Source of the DNA: an uncultured Verrucomicrobiota bacterium
GTDB lineage: Bacteria; Verrucomicrobiota; Kiritimatiellia; RFP12; UBA3636
Direction of reading: 5' to 3'
NCBI GenBank assembly: GCA_946612175.1
Contig: CAMOEO010000066.1
Span: forward strand, 1 to 11,330
Length of the DNA: 11,330 bases
In this document: positions 1-5,161 of the stretch, piece by piece
Layout of the letters: each line of letters opens with the position of its first letter
How positions within the stretch are numbered: the first letter of the stretch is position 1
Notes under the pieces: generated by a model
Databases searched by the model: none
Seen by the model: the letters and a program-made list of their open reading frames with translations, nothing else
What the model was told of the DNA's origin: nothing
Position numbers and translations under genes: made by a program

Positions 1-10
1 AGACCGCAGT

Positions 11-43
11 ACAGGGAGGGGGCGCGCCCGCCCCCTCCCCTGT
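11..43. repeat. Long G/C inverted repeat (hairpin)
   Basis: The left arm, 11-24 (acagggagggggcg), pairs with 29-43 (cgccccctcccctgt) around a 4-base loop. One extra C bulges out of the right arm, so the stem is 14 bp. No T-tract follows on either strand, so it is not a standard intrinsic terminator. It could be a Rho-assisted or bidirectional terminator for an outside gene, or an mRNA-end stabiliser. The pairing is seen directly; the role is a guess. Confidence 0.55.
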
Positions 44-89
44 CCCCCTCCCCGCTGCCGGCGGCAACAGGAGTATTTCTTCGATAGGG

Positions 90-159
90 CCCCCGGCCGC
101 CTTCGGGGATAGGGGGCTCTTCATTCCCGCCGTGTCGGATTCCCCCGGCCGCCTTCGGG
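90..159. repeat. 18-bp direct repeat, two copies
   Basis: The sequence cccccggccgccttcggg occurs at 90-107 and again at 142-159, with start points 52 bp apart. Each copy is followed a few bases later by a five-G run (111-115 and 163-167) that can pair with the leading five Cs, so each copy can form a small hairpin. The similarity of the copies and their flanks suggests a local duplication or a dispersed intergenic repeat family. No function can be assigned. Confidence 0.6.
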
Positions 160-230
160 AAGAGGGGGCGCCGTTCCGGCAGCCTCGCTTCGCTCGGCCG
201 CCCTCTGTCGGAGGGGCCGGCCGGGCGAAC

Positions 231-271
231 GAAAAAAGGGGCGGCCGCCACCGGGGGACGGTGGCGGCCGC
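231..271 (-). terminator. Intrinsic terminator after the NSS transporter gene
   Basis: A perfect 12-bp stem (241-252 paired with 260-271; arms gcggccgccacc and ggtggcggccgc) encloses a 7-base loop. On the minus strand it is followed directly by CCC and six Ts (complement of the A-run 232-237). It starts about 20 nt after the transporter stop codon at 292. This is a textbook Rho-independent terminator in the orientation of the genes and marks the end of the transcription unit. Confidence 0.92.
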
Positions 272-291
272 GCCTCGTGGCGGGGGACCCG

Positions 292-2001
292 CTAGATCGA
301 CCAGCCGAAGAGGCCGAGGTTGCGGCAGATCTCGGAGATCAGGACGGCGCCGATGAGGACCGGCGCGACGTACTTCACCATCACGTTGTAGAGGCCGCGG
401 GCGACGAACTTCGGCTCGCCCTTGAGGATCTCGTCCTCGATGGTCTTGGGCTTGATGACCCAGCCCACGAAAATGCAGGTCACGATCGCGACGATCGGCA
501 TCAGCACCGCGTTGGTGACGAAGTCGAAGAACGTGAGGAAGTCCATGCCGAAGGGCGTCATGTCGCCCCACACGCCGAAGCCGAGGGCGCTGAAGATCGA
601 GAGGAACGCGATCACGAAGAACATGAAGAACGTCGCGTTGCGGCGCTTCATGCCCAGGAGGTCGCAGACCGACGCCACGCACGCCTCGTAGAGCGAGATG
701 GCGGAGGTGAGCGCGGCGAAGGCGACGAGGAGGAAGAACGCGGCGCCCAGGAGCGCGCCCACGCGCCCGAAGTCCGCGAAGACGGTCGGCAGCGTCATGA
801 ACATGAGGCCCACGCCGCCGTTCATGGACTTCTTGATGGAGAGCTGGGAGCCCTTGGAAAGGTTGAGGGCGGCGTCGCCCTCCGCCGCGCCGCCGGCGGC
901 CGTCTCGAGCTGGGCGATCCGCACGGGCTGGGACTTCCAGTCCTCGAGCAGCTTCGCGCGGACCGCGTCCTCCGCGGCGTCGACCTTGTACTTCTCCCCG
1001 AGCTTCGCGAGGTCGGCCTCGGAGAACTCCAGGGCCCGGACGTTCTCCTCGGCGAAGGGGCGGACGAGCTCGGCGTTGCCGCCGGCCTTCTCGAGCTCGT
1101 CGGGGGTGACGGGCTTCGGGTTCTTCACCGCGAACATGTAGACCGCGGGGATGATCATGAGGCCGGCGACGATGGCGATGAGCGTGTCGAAGACCTCGAT
1201 GCGGCGGACGGAGCGCTCGATCGAGTCGCCCTTGCGCATGTAGGAGCCGTAGGTGATCATGATGCCCATCGCGAGCGAGAGCGAGTAGAACATCTGCCCC
1301 ATCGCGCCGAGGATCGTCTTGCAGAGCTGGGCGAAGGAGAAGGAGCCGTCGGCCGCGCTGAGGGCGTCGAGGTTCGGGACGAGGTAGTACCTGACGCCGG
1401 CGCCGGAGCCGGGAAGGCAGACGACGTAGATCGCGATGCCGATCGCCATGACGAACAGGAGCGGCATGAGGACGAGGTTGGACTTCTCGATGCCGTTCTT
1501 CACGCCGAGGGCGATGACGAGGGCGCAGACGAGGATGAAGAGCAGGCCGTATCCGAAGGGCGCGAAGGAGGAGCTGACGAAGGAGCCGAAGAAGCCGGAG
1601 GCGTCCGCGAACGGGTTCTTCGTGGGGTCGGCGACCATCGTGGCGTAGGTCCAGAAGTACTTGAGGACCCAGCCGCCGATGACGCAGTAGTAGGGCACGA
1701 TGACGACGGGGATGATCGTCGCGAGAAGCCCCAGCGGCCCGAAGCCCTTGTGGAGCTTCGAGTAGGCGGTGAGCTGGCTCTGCTGCGTCAGGCGGCCGAT
1801 CGAGATCTCGGTGACCATCAGCGTGAAGCCGAGCGTCACCACGAGGATCAGGTACACGAGGATGAACGTGCCGCCGCCGTACTGCGCGGCGAGGTAGGGG
1901 AAGCGCCAGAGGTTGCCGAGGCCGATGGCGGAGGCCGCGGCGGCGAGGATGAACGCGAGCTGGCCGGACCAGGAGGCGCGTTTGTGGGGGGTGGAGTCCA
2001 T
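292..2001 (-). CDS. Sodium-dependent transporter, NSS (SNF) family
   Basis: A 569-residue inner-membrane symporter of the neurotransmitter:sodium symporter family, with the LeuT fold. These use the Na+ gradient to import amino acids or related solutes; the substrate is not predictable here. TM1 holds the family signature GLGNLWRFPYLAAQYGGG (residues 27-44), with the unwound segment for Na+ and substrate. TM6 has GQMFYSLSLAMGIMITYGSY (235-254). I count about eleven hydrophobic segments, the usual bacterial number. Bacterial members are usually about 440-510 residues; the excess is a charged stretch at about 294-395 between TM7 and the VGLMFMTLPTVFADF segment, the position of extracellular loop 4. 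The frame stays open far upstream, but that part is antisense-like proline/arginine filler and the N-terminus MDSTPHKRASW is typical, so I chose the ATG at 2001. It has no SD sequence; a repeat-filled C-rich leader precedes it, and a terminator follows. Confidence 0.95.
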   Translation of the reverse strand: MDSTPHKRASWSGQLAFILAAAASAIGLGNLWRFPYLAAQYGGGTFILVYLILVVTLGFTLMVTEISIGRLTQQSQLTAYSKLHKGFGPLGLLATIIPVVIVPYYCVIGGWVLKYFWTYATMVADPTKNPFADASGFFGSFVSSSFAPFGYGLLFILVCALVIALGVKNGIEKSNLVLMPLLFVMAIGIAIYVVCLPGSGAGVRYYLVPNLDALSAADGSFSFAQLCKTILGAMGQMFYSLSLAMGIMITYGSYMRKGDSIERSVRRIEVFDTLIAIVAGLMIIPAVYMFAVKNPKPVTPDELEKAGGNAELVRPFAEENVRALEFSEADLAKLGEKYKVDAAEDAVRAKLLEDWKSQPVRIAQLETAAGGAAEGDAALNLSKGSQLSIKKSMNGGVGLMFMTLPTVFADFGRVGALLGAAFFLLVAFAALTSAISLYEACVASVCDLLGMKRRNATFFMFFVIAFLSIFSALGFGVWGDMTPFGMDFLTFFDFVTNAVLMPIVAIVTCIFVGWVIKPKTIEDEILKGEPKFVARGLYNVMVKYVAPVLIGAVLISEICRNLGLFGWSI

Positions 2002-2005
2002 GGAT

Positions 2006-2029
2006 GGGGATGGGGGTTGGGGGTTAGGG
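2006..2029 (+). other. G-quadruplex-type motif just upstream of the NSS start
   Basis: The plus strand reads four G-runs (2006-2009, 2012-2016, 2019-2023, 2027-2029) separated by AT, TT and TTA. This fits the canonical G4 pattern with very short loops. It ends 4 bp from the start codon of the transporter gene. The G-rich strand is the template strand, and the mRNA leader is the C-rich complement. Such a structure could slow polymerase or favour open DNA here; that effect is inferred. Confidence 0.6.
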
Positions 2030-2052
2030 AAGAACGAACAGCGAACAACTGT

Positions 2053-2097
2053 GGGTTGAAGGGGTTGAAAGGGTTGAAGGGGTTGAAAGGGTTGAAG
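2053..2097 (-). repeat. 9-bp tandem repeat array A (five units) in the NSS leader
   Basis: Five consecutive units of plus-strand gggttgaag or gggttgaaa, in exact 9-bp register: the TT of each unit begins at 2056, 2065, 2074, 2083 and 2092. Read as mRNA (minus strand) the unit is YTTCAACCC. The array lies between the HAD gene stop (2163) and the NSS start (2001). It has the same unit and orientation as array B upstream of the HAD gene. No C occurs on the plus strand from 2050 to 2111, so the transcript is G-free there. Confidence 0.95.
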
Positions 2098-2147
2098 GGG
2101 GAGGGTGGAGACGACGGGGGGCGAGGGGGGGGCTAGGGGCCGAGTGG

Positions 2148-2173
2148 GGCTAGAAGAGGGGGCTAGAAGAGGG
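2148..2173 (-). repeat. 13-bp tandem duplication spanning the HAD gene stop codon
   Basis: ggctagaagaggg occurs twice in a row (2148-2160, 2161-2173). On the coding strand this repeats the last codons and the TAG stop of the HAD gene, so a second TAG lies 13 bp downstream in another frame. It looks like a replication-slippage product. Confidence 0.85.
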
Positions 2174-3065
2174 GGAGCTGGCCGGAGACGACGAGCTTGT
2201 GGCCCTTCTCGACGTCGGGGTCGGAGGTGTCGTAGACGACGAACTTGACGGACGGGAAGCGCTCGGCGAGGTGGTGGCGGATGAAGTCGGCGACGGCGGC
2301 GACGTTGCCGGGGTCGTCGTCGGAGAATCCGACGGAGATGGGCTTGCGGGCGCCGATGCGCTCGATCATGCGGAAGAGCCAGTCGAGGAAGTCGAGGATG
2401 GCGAACTGCTTGCGCGTCTCGGACCGCTCGGCGCCGGGCGTGCCCTGGGCCTTGACGGCGGCGATGAAGGCGGGGTTGGTGACGGCGTGGTAGCGGTTCA
2501 TCGAGAGGTAGTTGTCGACGACCTGCTCGTCCGTGAGCGCGGCGTTGGCCTCGGCGCCCTCGTAGCAGACGATCCAGCCGCGGAGGCTGCGGACCATCTG
2601 GGCCTTCTCGGCGTCGGTGAGGATGCGGTCGATGAACATCTCCACGCCCTTGCGGAGCGTGGCGGGGTCGTGGCCGCGGGCGGTGACGATCGCGAAGATG
2701 CGGCCCTCGCGCAGGGTCTTGCGGAACGTGTTGAAGGAGGGGGGCTGCTTCTCGACGCCCCCGAGCAGGCGGTCGATCGCCGTGCGCGCGTCGGCGAGGA
2801 ACTTGCTCTCCGTGCGCTCGGCGGGGTCGCGGAACTCGACGAACGCCTTCTCCCAGTCGCCCCCCGGGGGACGGTAGTTGACGGTGTCGTTGCGGATGAC
2901 GGAGAACAGCGCGGTGGAGACGAGGTGCGGGACCCACGAGCCGTCGCGGAGACGGCGCTCCAGGTGGATGTAGGTGGGCATCCGCAGGATGTTGTCGTCC
3001 CAGTCGAAGATATAGTACTTCAGGTCGCGGCGGGCGATGTCTGGATCGTAGTCTTCGACGGGCAT
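2163..3065 (-). CDS. HAD-superfamily hydrolase-like protein
   Basis: A 300-residue, probably cytosolic protein with the haloacid dehalogenase phosphohydrolase motifs. Motif I is YIFDWDDNILRMPT (18-31), with D21 as expected nucleophile and D23 as the acid/base. Motif II is IVTARG (126-131). A lysine at 241 precedes the motif IV strand PISVGFSDDDPGN (242-254), whose acidic residues should bind Mg2+. The whole catalytic set is therefore present and a phosphatase or nucleotidase is plausible, but the roughly 100-residue cap between motifs I and II matches nothing I can name, so the substrate is unknown. The start ATG at 3065 is the first in frame before the conserved region. It has no SD sequence; instead a 128-nt G-free repeat leader precedes it. 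It lies downstream of cdaR and upstream of the NSS gene. C-terminus QLPLF lies inside a 13-bp duplication. Confidence 0.82.
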   Translation of the reverse strand: MPVEDYDPDIARRDLKYYIFDWDDNILRMPTYIHLERRLRDGSWVPHLVSTALFSVIRNDTVNYRPPGGDWEKAFVEFRDPAERTESKFLADARTAIDRLLGGVEKQPPSFNTFRKTLREGRIFAIVTARGHDPATLRKGVEMFIDRILTDAEKAQMVRSLRGWIVCYEGAEANAALTDEQVVDNYLSMNRYHAVTNPAFIAAVKAQGTPGAERSETRKQFAILDFLDWLFRMIERIGARKPISVGFSDDDPGNVAAVADFIRHHLAERFPSVKFVVYDTSDPDVEKGHKLVVSGQLPLF

Positions 3066-3073
3066 GGGAGGAA

Positions 3074-3176
3074 GGGGTTGAAGGGGTTGAAAAGGTTGAA
3101 GAGGTTGAAGGGGGTGAAGAGGTTGAAGGGGTTGAAAAGGTTGAAAAGGTTGAAAAGGGTGGAAAGGGTGGAAAGG
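3074..3176 (-). repeat. 9-bp tandem repeat array B (about 11 units) in the HAD-gene leader
   Basis: About eleven 9-bp units related to plus-strand ggttgaagg stay in exact register (T positions 3078, 3087, 3096, 3105, 3115 as second T, 3123, 3132, 3141, 3150, 3160, 3169). Units vary at the G/A positions, with ggttgaaaa, ggttgaaga and ggtggaaag forms. In the mRNA sense these are TTCAACCCC, TTCAACCTC and TTTTCAACC. The plus strand has no C from 3064 to 3191, so the transcript has a 128-nt stretch without G that ends at the HAD start codon. Array A shares the unit and orientation. Confidence 0.95.
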
Positions 3177-3200
3177 GGGAAGGGGAGGATTCTGCGGAGA

Positions 3201-4241
3201 CTAGGGGGCGTCGTCCTCATCGGCGGGCGTGGCGGTGGCGGGCTCCTCGTCGGGTTCCGCGTCGGGCGGGGCGTTGGTGGCGGCGGCGCGCTCGGCGCGC
3301 TCCTCGTCGGTGAGGAGGTCGGCGACGGCGTTGGTGGAGGAATGGATGCGCTCGAGGAGGGTGGGCAGGACGACGGGGGCGTTGGTGGCGGCGGCGAGGA
3401 CGGGGTCGGGCTCGTTGCCCGTCACGAGGGTGGGCTCGGGCGTGGCGTCGCCGGGGAGGGCGGTCTCGGCCGGGGTGATGCGGACGGTGGCGAGGAAGTT
3501 GGAGGGGGTGATGGAGATGATGCCGGAGTCGGCCGGGATGCGGATGGGGACGAGGGTGTCGAAGGACTTGGTGCGGCCCTCGACGTCGATGGACGCGGTG
3601 GGGAGCTTGATGCCCTTGCCGCTGAACTCCTTGAGCAGCTCCCCCTCGCCGAGGACGGAGACGACGAGGTTGGAGGGCATGACGACCTCGGCGTTGCTCT
3701 CGAGCGGGGTGCCGACGAGCCGCGGCGTGGCGACGAAGTTGGTGGGGGCCCAGCGCATGAGGCGGTCGTAGACGGCCTGGACGCGGGACGGGGAGACGCC
3801 GACGACGCGGAGGCGGCGGCGGCCGAGCGGGGAGTTCGGGGCGCCGGCGATGTCGCCGGGGGCGATGTCGATGTCCTCGGCGGCGATGTTGTCGAGGTTC
3901 TCGGTCACGAGCGTGATCGAGATGTCGTCCGCGGAGAAGCGGGAGAGGTCCTCGATGGGGCCGCGCAGCGTGACGGCGACGTCCGCGGGCTCGACGCCGA
4001 CGACGGTGCAGAGCGGGTTGGTGGTGCGGACGAGGACGGGGACGGAGAAGGTCTCGGTCCGGCTCACGTTGGGCCGGATGGCGTAGAAGAGCAGGGCGGC
4101 GAGAACGAGGGAGAGGGCCTTGAGGTCGCCGTTGGGGCCGAGGAGGCGTACGGCGGCGTCGCGCACGAGGCGGCCGGCGCGCCGGAAGGGGGCGGCGGCG
4201 CGGGCGAGCGGGGAGGGGGAGGAGGGGGGCGGCGGCGGCAT
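3201..4241 (-). CDS. cdaR: CdaR-like YbbR-domain protein, regulator of CdaA
   Basis: A 346-residue membrane-anchored extracytoplasmic protein. A basic, proline-rich N-terminus (MPPPPPSSPSP) leads into one transmembrane helix at about 40-56 (LKALSLVLAALLFYAIRP), typical of YbbR proteins. Two YbbR-like beta repeats follow, about 62-160 (ending RVVGVSPSRVQAVYDRL) and 164-257 (ending IISITPSNFLATVRI). The last 85 residues are an Ala/Thr/Pro/Glu-rich acidic tail with no recognisable fold. In Firmicutes, CdaR binds CdaA and modulates c-di-AMP synthesis; the same job is inferred from adjacency. The ATG at 4241 is one base after the cdaA stop (TGA-C-ATG), so the genes are co-transcribed and probably translationally coupled. 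It is the only gene here with a clear SD (AAGGAGG). The glmM gene that often completes this operon is absent. Confidence 0.88.
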   Translation of the reverse strand: MPPPPPSSPSPLARAAAPFRRAGRLVRDAAVRLLGPNGDLKALSLVLAALLFYAIRPNVSRTETFSVPVLVRTTNPLCTVVGVEPADVAVTLRGPIEDLSRFSADDISITLVTENLDNIAAEDIDIAPGDIAGAPNSPLGRRRLRVVGVSPSRVQAVYDRLMRWAPTNFVATPRLVGTPLESNAEVVMPSNLVVSVLGEGELLKEFSGKGIKLPTASIDVEGRTKSFDTLVPIRIPADSGIISITPSNFLATVRITPAETALPGDATPEPTLVTGNEPDPVLAAATNAPVVLPTLLERIHSSTNAVADLLTDEERAERAAATNAPPDAEPDEEPATATPADEDDAP

Positions 4242-4242
4242 G

Positions 4243-5118
4243 TCAGCTTTCCTCCTTGACGGCGGCGAAGGCCTGGGCGACGCGGTCCGAGGCGCCGGGG
4301 GAGGCGTCGTCGCCGCGGGCCTCGGAGAGGGAGCGGGAGGCGGCGTCGTCGGAGCCCGGGGCGAGGGCGGAGCGGAGCACCTTGACGAGGGAGTTGGTCC
4401 CGATGCCGCGGAGCAGCTCGCCGCGGTAGGCGACGGAGACGAGGCCGGTCTCCTCGGAGACGACGACGACGATGGCGTCGGTGCGCTCGGTGAGGCCGAT
4501 GGCGGCGCGGTGGCGCGTGCCGTAGGCGCGGCGGCGGTCGTCCATCGCGCCGAGCGGGAAGATGCAGCCGGCGCAGACGATGGTGTCGCCGCGGACGACG
4601 ACGCCGCCGTCGTGCAGCGGGGTGCCGGGGTAGAAGATGGTGTTGAGCAGCTCGGCGTTGACGGGCGCGTGGAGGAAGCGGGCTCCGATGGCGAACGGGT
4701 CGAGGCTCTCCTCGCGCTCGATGGCGATGATGGCGCCGATGCGCTCGCCGGAGAGGGACTCGACGGCCTTGGCGATCTGGGTGACGACGTTGGTGGCGGC
4801 CTCGCCGCGCAGGGGCTCGCGGCGGCCGTCGCCGCCGCGGCGGCCGATCTCGGCGAAGATGCGGCGCAGCTCGGGCTGGAAGAGGATGACGAAGAAGAGG
4901 GGGAGGCCGGCGGCGACGCGCTCGAGGACCCAGCCGATCTCGTCGAGGTGGAGCCAGCGCGCGGCGAGGTGGGCGCCGAGCCAGATGGCGAGCACGCCCG
5001 AGAGCACGCGGTAGCCGCGCGAGCGGCGGAGGAACTTGAGAAGATAGTAGACCGGCACCGCCAGAAGGAGGATCTGGCAGGTGGCCTTGAGGAAGGAGAG
5101 AAGGGACGCCGCGGTCAT
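4243..5118 (-). CDS. cdaA: Membrane diadenylate cyclase CdaA (c-di-AMP synthase)
   Basis: A 291-residue protein that condenses two ATP into the second messenger c-di-AMP at the cytoplasmic face of the membrane. Residues 1-90 carry about three hydrophobic segments ending in the family hallmark LPLFFVILFQPELRRIF (72-88). The DAC catalytic domain spans about 108-250. It holds LHDGGVVVRGD (168-178), where D170 should coordinate metal, and GTRHRAAIGLTERTDA (200-215) with the RHR motif, followed by VVVSEETGLVSVAYRGEL. The usual DGA motif reads DGG here, a conservative change. A 40-residue polar tail follows the domain. It has no SD sequence. A TTGCGC-17-TAGAAT promoter starts within the GH2 gene end, so cdaA-cdaR can be transcribed apart from the upstream cluster. 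Usual family length is about 270-280. Confidence 0.96.
   Translation of the reverse strand: MTAASLLSFLKATCQILLLAVPVYYLLKFLRRSRGYRVLSGVLAIWLGAHLAARWLHLDEIGWVLERVAAGLPLFFVILFQPELRRIFAEIGRRGGDGRREPLRGEAATNVVTQIAKAVESLSGERIGAIIAIEREESLDPFAIGARFLHAPVNAELLNTIFYPGTPLHDGGVVVRGDTIVCAGCIFPLGAMDDRRRAYGTRHRAAIGLTERTDAIVVVVSEETGLVSVAYRGELLRGIGTNSLVKVLRSALAPGSDDAASRSLSEARGDDASPGASDRVAQAFAAVKEES
4251..4257 (-). promoter_or_regulatory. Shine-Dalgarno sequence for cdaR
   Basis: The minus strand reads AAGGAGG here, nine bases before the cdaR ATG and inside the last codons of cdaA (Val-Lys-Glu-Glu-Ser). It supports the chosen start and is the only strong SD in the window. Because the bases also encode Lys-Glu-Glu, chance cannot be excluded. 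Confidence 0.75.
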
Positions 5119-5132
5119 GGGAAGCGGGCTTC

Positions 5133-5161
5133 ATTCTATCCGTTTTCGTCCGCGCGCGCAA
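5133..5161 (-). promoter_or_regulatory. Promoter for cdaA-cdaR
   Basis: On the minus strand, -35 TTGCGC (5156-5161) and -10 TAGAAT (5133-5138) are separated by exactly 17 bp. The -10 box overlaps the TAG stop codon of the GH2 gene. The box ends 14 nt before the cdaA ATG, predicting a leader of about 7 nt. The same arrangement occurs before argB and the methyltransferase gene, which strengthens the call. Confidence 0.75.

Larger units (their letters stand above)
1..230. other. Non-coding left flank with hairpins and short repeats
   Basis: No convincing gene lies here. Open frames in this stretch are short, arginine/glycine/proline-rich and resemble no family. It contains a long G/C hairpin near the edge (11-43), an 18-bp direct repeat (90-107 and 142-159), and G- and C-runs throughout. 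It follows the terminator of the leftmost gene, so it is probably the spacer to the next transcription unit beyond the window. I see no promoter matching the TTGnGy/TAGAAT pattern found elsewhere in this window. Confidence 0.6.

Noticed and set aside
277..2136. Long plus-strand open frames opposite the transporter and other genes
   Set aside because: Their translations are low-complexity Glu/Asp/Gly/Arg/Val runs, typical of the antisense of G+C-rich genes, and match no family.
2002..2937. N-terminal extension of the NSS transporter frame up to 2937
   Set aside because: The extension is antisense-like arginine/proline filler from another frame of the HAD gene, and the family N-terminus begins naturally at the ATG at 2001.
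2053..3176. CRISPR array or coding repeat protein
   Set aside because: The repeats are 9 bp, contiguous and have no spacers; no plus-strand protein around them is plausible, and no cas genes are present.
3189..3194. CAGAAT as a -10 box for the HAD gene
   Set aside because: No TTG-type -35 sits 16 to 18 bp upstream, so the match is not supported.
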